From assembly GCF_000002985.6 (NCBI RefSeq), contig NC_003283.11, positions 19,035,501-19,099,500 on the forward strand: 64,000 bases of DNA, in the 5' to 3' direction. The position numbers and the translations under genes are program-made. Source of the DNA: Caenorhabditis elegans. Lineage: Eukaryota > Nematoda > Chromadorea > Rhabditida > Rhabditidae. This document shows, in pieces, positions 46,001 to 57,870 of this stretch. Under the pieces are notes generated by a model. The model searched no databases and was not told where the DNA came from. It saw nothing but the letters and a program-made list of their open reading frames with translations. How positions within the stretch are numbered: position 1 is the first letter of the stretch; every line of letters starts with the position of its first letter.

Positions 46001-47068
46001 TGCTCGAATAACTAATTTATATCAAAATTAAAAAGAAAACCAACAGCCACCCACATGTTTTCAAGATGGGACCAAGAATTTTCAAAAAAAAAATTTTGTC
46101 AATTTTTTTGCAATTTTCAAACTAACATAGCTTTGTGAATTTTTTACATTTACAACTGAAATTTTGTGACTAAATGTAGTAAAAATATTATTTTATTCAA
46201 TTATTTAAAAATTGAATAAATTTAGTCAAATTTCACACAAAAATTGTTGGTTTCCGCTGACTCAATTTTTCAACAAAAAAATGCAAATTTTGGTTATTTT
46301 CAAATCTTCATAACTTTGCCCAATTTTATGTTATTCTTGTGATTTTTAATTTGAAACGTAGCATAGCTATTAGTTATTAAATTAAAGTAAAATTCAAAAA
46401 AATTGAATAAAAATTTACAGAATCCCAGGAGTTTCCACAGAGAGACTCAAAAAAAATTCAAAAAAAAAAAATTTTTTTGTCAAATTTTTATAACTTTGCC
46501 AATTTTTCATATTTTTGCTGATTTTTAATTTAAAATACAGCAAAAGTATTAATTATACCAGCTGTGCTAACGTTTCAAAAATTGAGCTGAAATTTACAGA
46601 ACCCCAAAATTTTTCGCAGCGTTGCTCAAAAAAATTAATTCAAAAAATTGTTTTTTTGAGATTTTTTTTTCAAAAATCAATAACTTCCCCAAATCTTTAT
46701 TTTAGAAAAATTTCCATCGAGAAAAGTGATTTTCCTCATTATTTTAGTACTAAAACCACCCAAATTTGAGTAAAAGCTTACGAAATTTGATTACAGCTCC
46801 CTCCGAGGCATCTCATGCGGCTCCACTTAGAATTCACGGTTCTCCTGCAATTTTTTTTGACTTTTTCAGTTTTTAGGGTGTAAAATCACGAATTTTCACA
46901 TTTTCCCAATTATTCCATGCTCAAAATACTGTAAATTTCAAAAACTCACCGAAAAAATGCGGCGCACGCTCTGCAGCTATTCACCCCGAAGTGATTTCCA
47001 TGACATTTTTGAATTTTGCAGATTTCGCATTTTTGGGGTAAAATATGCGATATTTTAGCGATTTTCAT
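43013..47068 (-). CDS. Nuclear hormone receptor (supplementary nematode NHR) 1
   Basis: Seven exons: 46950-47068, 46782-46844, 45825-45883, 44977-45365, 44431-44624, 43207-43474 and 43013-43120 (TAG); 399 aa with all phases closing. AATAAA at 42978-42983. The N-terminal zinc-finger domain has CEIC (Cys14, Cys17), HFGVNSCRAC and a CRACAAFFR recognition helix; the second finger is CLGGSC...CKPCRLQQC. The ligand-binding region starts with NFQYNRDVICPMDP and includes KLLQSIWHIWSRLEKL (helix 3 type) and a C-terminal HPEMFLDSGF. It is expected to be a nuclear DNA-binding transcription factor of the HNF4-derived worm expansion; ligand unknown. I recall nhr-95 and nhr-145 from this clone but cannot assign either. 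Introns carry GCGCCAAGG repeats (43480-44345). Confidence 0.9.
43480..44345. repeat. GCGCCAAGGCACCGAAAATGCG repeats in receptor 1 intron
   Basis: Several ~150-bp units with GCGCCAAGGCACCGAAAATG and ATTATACTCATTTGAAAGCTCT; orientation reverses near 44000, making the block partly palindromic. Confidence 0.7.
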
Positions 47069-47440
47069 GTAAAAACACAAGAAAAATAAGTGAAACTCGG
47101 AAAAATGACGAGCGTGAGAGAGAGCAGGAGACGCAGGCAGTGAAAGGGTGAGGCAGGTGGTTGGAGAGAGGGAGAGGCCGGACAGGGAAACGGGAATCAG
47201 TTTTTCGGGGTTTTTTCAAGTTTTAATTGTTGAGTATAATGATTCATTGCCAAATTGCAATTATACTCATTGGCTTTTACAATTATAAAAAAAAACAAAA
47301 GTTTTGGATTTTTTTCTAATTTTTTTTCTGTTTTTGTCCAATCAACTTTTAATGTAGAAATTCGAATTATTCATTCATTTTCCGAAAAATTGACCCCCAT
47401 ATTGACCCCAAACGGATCATTTTTAAATTTGTGAAAAAAA
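47069..47440. other. Upstream region of receptor 1
   Basis: Contains a purine-rich stretch (47105-47200, GAGAGAGAGCAGGAG type) next to the start codon, possibly promoter. No other gene recognised. Confidence 0.4.
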
Positions 47441-47445
47441 TGAAC

Positions 47446-47513
47446 TTTTAGCTCAACTGGTTAGAGGTTTGCCTGGGAATCACAAGACCGGGGTTCGAGC
47501 CCCCGCTGTGGCA
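47446..47513 (+). repeat. tRNA-like repeat B1
   Basis: TAGCTCAACTGGTTAGAGG and GGGGTTCGAGCCCCC, followed by GCTGTGGCAAATATTTTTA. First of six B-type copies; the sequence before each one is also shared. Confidence 0.65.
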
Positions 47514-47749
47514 AATATTTTTATTTTTGTTAATTTACAATATTGAGTAGATTAGACACATTTGTTTTGAATGTTTTAAAAAAATCCGAGAATCTCAGAA
47601 AGGAACACATTTTTTCAAGTTTTTTTATAAAGATTTCTGTGAATTTAGTGTTTTTTTTTTGGGTGTTTCAGGGTAAAATACATTGAAAATAGCAATTGTA
47701 CGCTGAATTTGAACGGAAACCTCCAAAAAAAAATTCCAAAAAAGTTGAC

Positions 47750-47817
47750 TTTTTAACACAACTGGTTAGAGGTTTGCCTAGGAATCACAAGACCGGGGTT
47801 CGAGCCCCCACTGTGGC
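47750..47817 (+). repeat. tRNA-like repeat B2
   Basis: Same as B1 with a changed A-box (TAACACAACTGGTTAGAGG). 304 bp after B1. Confidence 0.65.
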
Positions 47818-48052
47818 AAATATTTTTATTTTTGTTAGTTCACAATATTAAATATATTAGACAAGATTGCTTCATTTTTTTCCAACAAAAATCGGGAATT
47901 TCAGAAAGTTACACATTTTTCATGATATTTTATGAAGATTATGTAAATTTAGTTTTTTTTTCAGGTAGTTTTAATTTAAAACACATCGAAAATAGCAATT
48001 ATACGCTAAATTTGAACGGAAACCCCCAAAAAAAGTTCCAAAAAAGTTGCAT

Positions 48053-48106
48053 TTTTAGCTCAACTGGGAAGCGGTTTGCCTGGGAATCACAGGACCGGGT
48101 TGGTAG
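48053..48106 (+). repeat. tRNA-like repeat B3, truncated
   Basis: A-box half present, then the sequence jumps from GGACCGGGT to the tail, so the B-box is deleted. 303 bp after B2. Confidence 0.6.
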
Positions 48107-48300
48107 ATATTTTTGTTTTGTTGTTAATTGCATTATTATGCATGTTAAAACTATATTTTCACACATTTTGCAAAAGAACTACCAAATTTTCACTTGAAAA
48201 TAAGTTTTTTTTTCGAAGTCTGAAGATTTTTTAGAACAATTTTTTATTTAGCAAGTTGGTAATTTGCAAACTTATAAAAAATAATACTTCCCAATGCTGA

Positions 48301-48368
48301 TTTTTGGCTCAACTGGGTAGGGGTTTGCCTGGGAATCACAAGACCGGGGTTCGAGCCCCAGCTGTGGT
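48301..48368 (+). repeat. tRNA-like repeat B4
   Basis: GGCTCAACTGGGTAGGGG and GGGGTTCGAGCCCC. 248 bp after B3, which is shortened by its deletion. Confidence 0.65.
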
Positions 48369-48520
48369 ATTTTTTTTTTCTGCTTCCATTTGATACTTCC
48401 CCGTTCAAATTAATAATTTACACTTCACACCTGTCACTAAAAGTTCAATTATCACTAATTCCGAGACATAGATCGTTAGAGTCACACTTTACACACACTC
48501 CAAATCACACTTTTCCACCC

Positions 48521-49536
48521 TCAAAACTTGTGTCTGCAAAATTGAACGTACATAGTCTGTGATTATGAAAAAGACCCTTATCGTGTTAAGTACCTAACAT
48601 TTTAAACTCTTGAATTATTCACTACACTTTTCTATAATGTCATAGAAATTGTCTTTTTTTTTAATGTTTTATCATATTTTTTACAGCTTTTTTCCAATCA
48701 ATTTTTAATATAGAAATTCGAATTCTTCATTCAATTTCCGAAATTTGGACCCCCATATTGACCCCAAACGGATCATTTTTAAATTTGTGAAAAAAATGAA
48801 CTTTTAGCTCAACTGGGTAGAGGCTTGCCTAGGAATCACTAGACCTGGGTTCGACTCCCCGCTGTGACAGATATTTTTATTTTTTGTTACTTTACAATAT
48901 TAAACTTATCTGGAGGTGTTGTTTCAAGCTTCCTTCAAAAAAAATCCGAAATTTTAAAAAAGGAACACTTTTCCCAAGATTTTTGTTGAAGATTCTGTAA
49001 ATTTAGTGATTTTCCAGGAAGATTTAAGGTAATACACATTGGAAAATATCAATTATGCGCTAAATTTGAACCGGGACCACAAAAAAATTTTTTCGAAAAA
49101 AGCTGCATTTTTGGCTCAACTGGGAAGAGGTTTGCCTGGGAATCACAAGACCGGGGTTCGAGCCCCCGCTGGGGCAAATATTTTTATTTTTGTTAATTCA
49201 CAATATTAAATATATTGGGAACATTTTTTCAAGTTAGATCAGCTTTAAACTTCAATTTTTCGGAAACATTTTGAAAATTTTTTTTGGTGAAAAAATCCGA
49301 AAAATTTTTGTTGACTTGTGTATTGATGCACCATGTTAAAAATGCATCCTTTCCCTGAAAAACTCCAAATTTTTCAATATTATAGTAATCCCCAAATCAA
49401 TGTATGACTGTCTCCAAAATATAAATTCTTGATCTTTCTTCTGACTTGTGATGATTCTGTGACTTGGCCCTCACAGGATTTCCCCGTAAGAAGGAGTGAC
49501 AGCAGAAGTTCGCCGAATTAATTTGACAATTGACAT
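48521..49536 (-). CDS. Possible 24-residue two-exon peptide gene (speculative)
   Basis: On the minus strand a TATAAATG (49596-49603) is followed by TCTCCTCCAG, a 2-nt leader and an ATG (49536). The exon 49475-49536 (MSIVKLIRRTSAVTPSYGEI) ends at a GTGAGG donor in phase 2; a TTTTGCAG acceptor at 48534 would add a short tail ending in TGA at 48521. The promoter-like TATA, acceptor and donor line up, but the product is tiny and the 940-bp intron holds repeats. This could equally be a non-coding RNA or chance. Confidence 0.2.
48801..48869 (+). repeat. tRNA-like repeat B5
   Basis: TAGCTCAACTGGGTAGAGG and TGGGTTCGACTCCCC; upstream 100 bp matches that of B1. Confidence 0.65.
49108..49176 (+). repeat. 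tRNA-like repeat B6
   Basis: GGCTCAACTGGGAAGAGG and GGGGTTCGAGCCCCC. 307 bp after B5. Confidence 0.65.
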
Positions 49537-49639
49537 ATCTGGAGGAGATAGTGGGTGTAGTGGAGAGGGTGGTAGGTAGTCTAATTTGGGCGGTTCATTT
49601 ATAGGCAGATAACATAGCAATGCATGTTAGTTCCATGAT

Positions 49640-50165
49640 GTGATGCTAAATTGACAACACTTTTTGCTCGTTTTCTTAGATTTCTGAAATTGTCAAAGTT
49701 TTAGTCAAAATCCGCAAATTTCATCGATACCTAGAACAATTCAAAGAAGTTCTACAACTTCGAATTTTATTTCTAAAAAAGTGTTCGAATTTTTTCAACA
49801 TGGTGCATCAATCTCATTTCGGTGTTTTTTTTTTGCAAAAAATCTAGTGTTGATATGTTTGAAATATTGATTTCTATCGAGGTAGTTTTACAAAATGCAC
49901 TGCTTTTTAGATTTGTTTTTTTCAAATTTTTTTCAACATGGTGCATCGACCTAAGTCCACTTTGTTGATTTTTTTCTCAAATTTTCCTAATTTTCATTTT
50001 AAAAGTTTGTGCAATATACTGAAATAATACCAAATTTACAAAAAAAGGCACAATGTGTTGTTCACTCTGTAACTAAGCAAGAAATTGATTGACAACAATT
50101 TCAGTTCATTTTTTTTGTTGTTTTTTTCGATCGTATATATATCCATATACATATACAAATATATT

Positions 50166-50200
<35 letters not shown>

Positions 50201-50590
50201 ATATGTGTATTACCAAAAGAGCAAAATGTATAGTCTACGTTTTATCACCTTAAAGTTTTTGTACTCTTGGCATTTAATAAGAGCCTTAAAAGCACAAAAT
50301 TCAGATTTTCCCAATCAAAATGTGTTCTTAACTCTAAACTTTCGCGTTGGTACATAAAAGAACAGGAACTCGGATTTTTTAAATATATTTTTTCCATTTG
50401 GTAGTACTACAAAACACGATTTTTATGTATCACAAATTCTTTTAACATTCCTATCATTGATCACCGCGCCTTCTATCTCTTATCATATTATCTCATCGTA
50501 TTTTGGATTTCTAGTCTAGTCATTGCAGCAGTTAATTGTTTTCTTTCTACCTTCACTTTTCAATTTGATACATGTAATTTTACACACAAA
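49640..50590. other. Intergenic with AT microsatellite
   Basis: AT-rich spacer. 50120-50205 is an ATATAC/AT microsatellite. Two copies of the AACATGGTGCATCNA motif lie at 49796 and 49934. No gene recognised. Confidence 0.5.
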
Positions 50591-50599
50591 AAATTGAAA

Positions 50600-51740
50600 A
50601 AAATTAAAGTAAAAAATTTTACCTTTTCAAAAAAAAATATTTTTTTCAAATTTTCCAAAAAAAAAACAATTGTCTTAAAACTCTACCAATTTACACATAT
50701 TCAATGTTAAATTTTTTGCTGATTTCGAAAATTAATATGTCACGGGTTCCACCACGAAAATAACCGAGTTACGGTAGTTTTTGTAGCTGAAAAGGGCGTT
50801 AAGGCATTATATTAAGGCTCTACGAGCTTGAGAAAGCACATTAAAATTAGTTTGAAGTTTTTTAAACTTGTTTTTAGGAAAATCTACATGCTTAATTACA
50901 TCAGAGAAGTTTTGGAATTTTTCTGAAAAAAAAAATTTTAGTCCAAAATTTTTTTGAGAAAATGTTTTTTTTTCAAATTTTCCAAAAAAAAAAATTTTTT
51001 AATCCAAATTTTCAAAAAAAATATTTTTTCAATTTTCCAAAAAAAAAATTGTCTTAAAACTCTACCAATTTACACATATTCAATGTTAAATTTTTCGCTG
51101 ATTTCGAAAATTAATATGGCACGGGTCCCACCACGAAAATAACCGAGTTACGGTAGTTTTTGTAGCTGAAAAGGGCGTTAAGGCATTATATTAAGGCTCT
51201 ACGAGCTTGAGAAAGCACATTAAAATTAGTTTGAAGTTTTTTTAAACTTGTTTTTAGGAAAAATCTACATGCTTAATTATATCAGAGAAGTTTTGGAATT
51301 TTTCTGAAAAAATTTTTTTTAGTCCAAAATTTTTTTGAGAAAATGTTTTTTTTTCAAATTTTCCAAAAAAAAAATTTTATTCAAATTTTGTTTTAAAAAA
51401 ATTTTGTCCTAAAACTCTACCAATTTACACATATTCAATACCAAATTTTACGCTGAACACAAAAACATACATATCACGGGTCCCACCACGAAAATAACCG
51501 AGTTACGGTAGTTTTTGTAGCTGGAAAGGACGTTAAGGCATTATTTTAAGGCTCTACGAGCTTGAGAAAGCACAATAAAATCAGTTTGAAATTTTTTTAA
51601 ACTTGTTTTTAGGAAAAATCTACATGCTTAATTATATCAGAGAAGTTTTGGAATTTTTCTGAAAAAAAAATTTTTTAGTCCAAAAATTTTCCAAAAAACA
51701 AATTTTTTTCAAAAAATCCCAAAATAGTATTTAAGCTGTT
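50600..51740. repeat. Three tandem copies of a ~370-bp repeat
   Basis: Units begin CTCTACCAATTTACACATAT at about 50682, 51059 and 51414, each with CACGGGTxCCACCACGAAAA, ACCGAGTTACGGTAGTTTTT and GGCTCTACGAGCTTGAGAAA. The first two are nearly identical; the third is more diverged. Non-coding, upstream of nuclear receptor 2. Confidence 0.85.
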
Positions 51741-52223
51741 TAATGTCATTTCAATAGTTTCAAGTAACTTTCTAATTAAAATTCCAGCAAAATAAGGGCC
51801 TTGGAGCGTTCAACCACTGCTGTCGATGCACCATGTTTCATCCAACTTCCGCAGCCTTTATCTCGGTTATCTCGGTTTTGATTAAGAATTTAAAAGCGAA
51901 ATTTATGTATTTCTAGATGTTCTATCACATTTTGGAAGTTTTGGGATTTTTTGTAAAAAAAAATTTTTTGACAATTTTTCAAAAAAAATTTCCGAAAAAA
52001 ATTTTTTTTTTCAAAATTTTTGCTTCTTTTTTGATTTATTGGTATTTTTGCATATTTTCCTGCATATCTAACGTTATAATCTATCCCCCTTTGAGTGTTC
52101 AATGACCAAATTGATCTAGACTGCAGATATGAAAAAAGGGAGGCCGCTATAGCGCACTTATCGATTTTTTCTCCCGCCTTTGCTCTTGCCAAACTTCCCT
52201 AAAATTCCGCATATTTTTGCAGA

Positions 52224-55200
52224 ATGAACCCGGAAAAACAGTGTCAAATATGTGCAAAAACATCAAATGGAATGCATTTCGGTGCAATGACCTGCCGAGC
52301 GTGTGCAGCGTTTTTCAGACGGGCTGTGGTGTTGAAGCTGGAGTATTCGTGTAAGGCGAAGAAAATGTGTCAGCTGGAAGGTGGTGGGAGGTAAGAATAC
52401 GTTACAATACAAAAACTTTGAAAAAATTATTTTTCTTTAAAAAAAAATTTTTTTTTGAAAATTTTTTTTTGAAAATTAAAAAAAAAAATATTTTTTCAAA
52501 ATTCTAACTAAATTTTTCATTGAGAACCTGATATCTGTAAAGTATACCATAATTTCGTATTTTTAGCTTTGAAAAATCGATAAAAATTAATTTTAAAAAA
52601 AAGATAAAAAATTAATTTTTTCAACACACCAAGTGGGCGGAGCCAATACACTAGATTTCACGCGCAATTTTCGAATTTTTCACTGAACAACTCCAATTTC
52701 CAGGATTTTTTCGATAGTTTTTTGAACTTCCAAACGTTATGAATGCAATATTTAGTTAAACTAATACATTTTTCCCAAAAGTTCAAAATTTTCGAAAAAA
52801 AAAGTGGAGAAAAATTTTTTTTCTTTGAAATTTTTTTTCAGTTTTCCGACTACAAATTCCATACTACAGTTTTAAGCGTTTTTTGCAAATTTTCATAATT
52901 TTTAAACGGTGTAAGTATAATATATATAAAGATGTTATGATTTTCTCAAATTTTCAAAAAAAAATTTCTAAAAAAAAATTTTCTAAAAAAAAATTTTCTA
53001 AAAAAAAATTTTCAAAAAAATTTTTTTTAATTTTTTTCTGATTTTATTGATTTTTTGGTGTTTTAGTAGTCTATTCTACAATTTAACCATTTTTTCTGTT
53101 TCAGATCAATGTGCAGATACTGTAGATTTGAAAAATGCAAGGAAATCGGAATGGACGCCGAAAGTAAGTCGATTTTTCCGGTTTTTTCTCTGAAAATCTG
53201 AATTTTCAGAGGTTATCCTGGATTATGATCCAACTGCATCACAGAAAGTGCCGGTTATGCCAAAAATCGATAAAGTACAAGAAAATGAGCCGGCGCCTGC
53301 GACTTCGAAGAGCCACGCGGACAAAATTACAGTTAAAATCGATTTTACAGAATTGACGGAGAAGTTGAAAGAGATGTTTGAGGTTTGAGGAATATGAATT
53401 TTGAGTGAAAATTAGAAATAAAAAAATTTATTTTTTTTAATTTTGAAATTTTGAAAAAAAAAATTTTTTTTGGAAAATTTTGAAATTTCGAAAAAAAATA
53501 TTTTTTTTCAAAAAATTAATTTTTCCCCAAATTTATATTTATTCAAACCGTATTGATTTTTTATCTTTGAAAATAGACAAATTACGCTCCCCAGGGCAGT
53601 ATGAACAAAGTTACGGTAATTTTACAGCTGGAGGATGTTTTGAAATTTCTTAAAGCTTCCAAAAAACACCCTAACTTTATCAGTTTAAAAGATTTTTTGA
53701 TTATTTCAAAACTATAATGTTGCTGAATATTCAAACTTAACATTATTAATGGGAATTTAAGTTTGTTTTCAAATTTTTATGAAAAAAAAATTATTTTCGA
53801 AAAAAAAGTTTTTACAATTTTTTTAAGTTTCCAAAAACTCCCCTAACTATAGCAGTTTTTAATATTTAGTCAGGAATTGGTTAATCAATACCTAGATAAT
53901 AAGACAAACTGTAGCAATGTAACCTTGAGACTGAGACGAGAAAATTGAACAAAAGACCTTTTGATATCTTACTAATAATTTATTAGAAAGACAAGTCTTT
54001 TAAAACCAGGAGAAACAATAATATCTCGAAATACTCGAGACCAAGATACCAAAAACAAGGAGAAGAACAATACTTTCTCCTTAACTGAAAACAATCAAAA
54101 ACTTAAACAATAAAAACCTTAAACCTTAAAACCTATGAAAAACGGCGAGCCTCACGGCGTCGACCGGCTTGCACCCGTTCTTGCGGGAGAAGTGCTGAGA
54201 AATCTTGGATTCGCGTCGCCGTGTGCGCAAGGCACCGAAAATGCGTCAACAAGAGCGCAAGGCGCGAAACTTGTTAAGCGGGAATTCAGAGGTTTTGGCG
54301 TGTCAAAATGACAAAAGAGCTTGCGTTGAGGGAAAAATAAAAGAGAAAACGGGTAAAACCCGACAATTTTTTGATGATTTAAAAATCAGCGTATTACAAA
54401 ATATTCAGGCTTATCAATTTTTTAGCCTACTATATTAGTTTTCTGTCTTTTTCAGAAAAACAATTATTTTCGAAAAAAAAAGGTTTTCAATTTTTTTAGT
54501 TTCCAAAAACTCACCTAACTTTGGCAGTTTTCAACATTTTTTGATAATTTAAAAACTAAAATTTTGCTAAATATTTGTATTCAACATTTTTGAAATAAAC
54601 TACGTTTTGTAAAAAAAAAACTTTTTTAAAATTTTTTCAAGTTTCCAAAAAACTCCCCTAACTTTGCCAGTTTTCAAGATTTTCCGAAAATTTAAAAACT
54701 AAATTACTACAAATTGTATTTTCTCTTTATTTCCCAATAACTTTACACATTTCCAGACCCAAAAGCGCTCCTCCGGCGAGTTATCCGGCTCCTTGGACTC
54801 TGACGAAAGTTCTACAGATAGTGTCTACCTAAATGATCTCCAAAATTTGACGAAAGCTTTAAACGAGTTTCAGGCTCCGATTAAGGATAAGAAAGACATT
54901 GTAGTAAGTTTTAGTAAAGATTTTGATAGTTTTGAAATTTTCTGGAATTTTTTTTTTTTTGAAAATTTTCAAAAAAAATTTTTCCAGAACCTCGACAGAG
55001 CCGATATGAAAAAAGTGATCTACTGGTTGAATTTTCGAGTCAAAAAATATGCGACGTGGTATTCACATGCCACGTATCTCATAGAACATTTGCCGATGAA
55101 TCAGAAATTTGAAACTTATCGGAAATCCTGGAATCTTTTGAGAATGTTCGAGAGAATTGCGATGACGTGGAAACATTATGGAAATGAAATGTTTGAAGGA

Positions 55201-57135
55201 CATGTGAGTGAAAATTGGAAAAAATCGATATAAAATTGATTTCGGAAAAAAAATTTTGGACAAAAAATTCAAAAAAAATTTAGCTCGAGATCATTTTTCA
55301 TATAAAACGTAAAATTTTCGTTTCAACAAAAAATTCAAAACAATCTGAAATTTCGGCTTTATAATTGTCAAATACATATATTAAATCTCGAAGTGTCAAC
55401 AATTTTCTGAAAAAAAAATACTGTTTTACGCAGGGTTTCAACAAATTTAAGTTAAAAATTCGAAATCAGCGCTATCGAAAACCTAGAAACCCTCGCGGGG
55501 ACTCGATCTTGCAACATTTTTCGCACTTTTGCTCCGAAGCCATCTCTCTTACCGACTGCGCCACCGGTGCGCCGCAGATACAAAAATCGCCCCGCGCGAG
55601 GGCGCACGCTTGGCGCGGTGGGTAAGAGGGTCGGCTTTGGAGCAAAAATGGGAAAAATGTCACAAGTTCGAGTCCCCGCGGGGGTATTTAGGTTTTTGAC
55701 AGTGCTGATTTCGAATTTTTTACTTAAATTTAAAGGAAAACCACTTGGAAGTGAGTTTTCTCAATTTTTTTGACAAAATTAATAATTTTTTTTTAATTTT
55801 CAGTTTATATTGGTCAGTGACGACACAAAAATGATAATCGACAAGAGTTTGATACATTTCGAGGAAATCTCAGATGTTACTGATGAATATTTTCGGAGGT
55901 AAGAAAAAATCCTTTTTTTCATGAGAAAAAAGGTTTCAGCAGGTTTTTTTTCGAATTTTTATCTTTACAAAGTGTTTTAAAATAATTATTTTCACAAAAA
56001 CCAAAAAAATTTTCAAAAAATTAATTCAAAACTCTTTTTTTTTTTTTGGAGAATGTTCAAAATTTTTGAGTCGATGCACCATGTCTCAAAAAATTTTATA
56101 TTCGAGCTTTTCACTTTTAAGCCCAATTTTTTCCGTTTTTGCATTAAAAACTGGTTCAAATTTTAAAAAGTTTAGGTTGTTCCACCCATTTCTTAATCAA
56201 TATATGGAAGAAGTCGCCAAACCGATGTCGGAATTGGACCTGACAACCGAAGAAATCGTATTTTGTATGGTTAATATACTTGGATATGATGGTGAGGTTT
56301 TAAATAGTTACGAAATTGAAAAAAATTAAGTTTTAAAATTATTTGAAAAACAATTTCCAAAAAAAAAATTTCGAAAAAAATTTTTTTTTTTAATTTTTTT
56401 TCCAAAAAATTTTTATTTTTAAATAAAAAATTTTCAACTAAAAACTCCAAATTTACACTATTTCCTAACCTTTCTACAATTCCAGCATCCGGCTTAACCC
56501 CCGAAACCATTGAAACATTACATAAGTTCAAAGAAATCATTGCCGACCAAATGCACAGCTATTACACGAATTCCACGAATATCAAAATGTATTCGCATCG
56601 GATAATGAAATTGATGCAACTTGTTAAAAGTATTACGGTGAGTAAGGAGAAAACTGGGAAAGAATCCGAAAAAAAATCAAAAAATCTCACTTCCAAGTGG
56701 ATTCCACTTGATTTTAGATTAAAAAAATTCGAAATCAGCGCTGTCAAAAACCTAAACACCACGGCAGGGGCTCGAACTTGCGTCATTTTTCCAATTTTTG
56801 CTCCAAAGCCAAACCTCTTACCAACTGCGCTAAGCGTGCGCCCTCGTACGAAGTGATTTTTCTGTTTGCGGCGCACCGGTGGCGCAGTCGGTAAGCGGGA
56901 TGGCTTCGGAGCAAACTTGCGAAAAGTGTCGAAAGTTTGAGTTCCCGCTGTGGTTTTTTAGGTTTTCGATAGCTCCGATTCCGAATTTTCAACTGAAAAA
57001 TCTTAGAAAGCTAAGAAAAACTCAGTTTTTTTTCAGAAAATCGCACGGGAAAAATCGAGACTTCGAGATGTAATCTATGTATTCGACATTTATAAAGCCG
57101 AGATTTCAGATCCATGTTTTTTCCAATTTTTTTGA
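52224..57135 (+). CDS. Nuclear hormone receptor (supplementary nematode NHR) 2
   Basis: Nine exons: 52224-52390, 53105-53163, 53210-53382, 54757-54903, 54988-55203, 55804-55898, 56176-56291, 56486-56637 and 57037-57135 (TGA); phases close exactly, 407 aa. The ATG follows a TTTTTGCAG acceptor by 1 nt. The DNA-binding domain fills residues 7-75: CQIC, HFGAMTCRACAAFFRR, then CKAKKMCQ...CRYCRFEKC. A charged hinge (KVPVMPKIDKVQENE; GSLDSDESSTDS) leads to a ligand-binding region with NLDRADMKKV and YRKSWNLLRMFERIAMTW (helix 3-5 type), ending SDPCFFQFF. It is expected to be a nuclear transcription factor of the worm HNF4-derived family; target and ligand unknown. AATAAA at 57149-57154. Introns 5 and 8 each hold a twin tRNA-like palindrome; intron 3 holds repeat debris. 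Confidence 0.9.
53870..54370. mobile_element. Unidentified insertion-like segment in receptor 2 intron 3
   Basis: A block of different composition from the surrounding A/T intron: purine-rich (about 53900-54120), then GC-rich with GGCGAGCCTCACGGCG and CACCCGTTCTTGCGGG, and a GCGCAAGGCACCGAAAATGCG fragment near 54222. On both sides the text resumes with the same 'TTTCCAAAAACTCNCCTAACT' intron repeat, which suggests an insertion. No ends or target duplication identified. Confidence 0.35.
55455..55745. mobile_element. Palindromic twin tRNA-like element, copy 1
   Basis: Two head-to-head arms joined by about 30 bp. Minus arm (about 55455-55575): GCGCACCGGTGGCGCAGTCG, then a B-box-like GATCGAGTCCCCGC and AGGTTTTCGATAGCGCTGAT. 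Plus arm (about 55598-55745): GCGCACGCTTGGCGCGGTGG, then AGTTCGAGTCCCCGC and AGGTTTTTGACAGTGCTGAT. Both arms look like tRNA genes with A and B boxes. It lies in intron 5 of nuclear receptor 2. Confidence 0.75.
56715..57005. mobile_element. Palindromic twin tRNA-like element, copy 2 (inverted)
   Basis: Same architecture as copy 1 but in the opposite orientation: the GCACGCTT-type arm is on the minus strand (about 56717-56843) and the GCACCGGT-type arm on the plus strand (about 56872-57005). The joining spacer is the reverse complement of the copy 1 spacer. It lies in intron 8 of nuclear receptor 2. Confidence 0.75.
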
Positions 57136-57239
57136 ATTTTTTTCTGGTAATAAATATTTTTTCAAAGGATTTTTTAAAGGAAAAGTCGATAAAAATCCGA
57201 AAAATCGTTGAAGTTTCGGTGAAATCGAAAAAATTTCTG

Positions 57240-57870
57240 AACAATCAATATAAACTTTTATTAAAACTCCTAGGATTGTGAAAATACTTGCTATCTTGCT
57301 TCACAAACCACTTCAACAATTTCCATTCAATCAGACAATGATATCTGATGGAACTGTAACTCTCAGCGGCTGAGCGCATTCTCTTTACACACACCGAGGG
57401 GCTATGCTTCACTCATCCTCCCTGCACAGGTAAACCGCGACATGCGAGCAACTGGTGAATAACGAACGAACAGCCGCTAACACGCGAATATCTGGTCAAT
57501 TACTGACGAAAAACCGCAAACATGCGAAAAACTGGTCAGTACCGGACGAATGATTTTTGCTTGATTTTGAGAAGAACCGCTTCCGGTGAAGATTGCGCGA
57601 AAGTAAGATGAGTGGTTGAAATGGGTGACAAAATATTTTCAGCAAACTTTTTCGAACCGGGACACACGAATATTCGGTGAATATCCGGCCGCCAACCGAC
57701 GAGCGTCGGATGAACCCAGTAGTAGCCTACGAAGAAGTTGGGAATAGATACTAACTAGTTCAACTGATGAATCCTTTCTTAGTACAAGTTGAACAAGTCT
57801 GTTCGAGTCTTTTTTTTTTGAAATTTCACTTTCACGATTTTTTAAATTTCACAAGTATGGTACGATTTCA
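57240..57870. repeat. Left inverted-repeat flank of the gp210 pseudogene segment
   Basis: Holds GCGAATATCTGGTC/GCGAAAAACTGGTC-type words and, at 57425-57447, a 23-bp sequence (starts CACAGGTAAACC) whose exact reverse complement is at 61614-61636. No gene. Confidence 0.65.
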
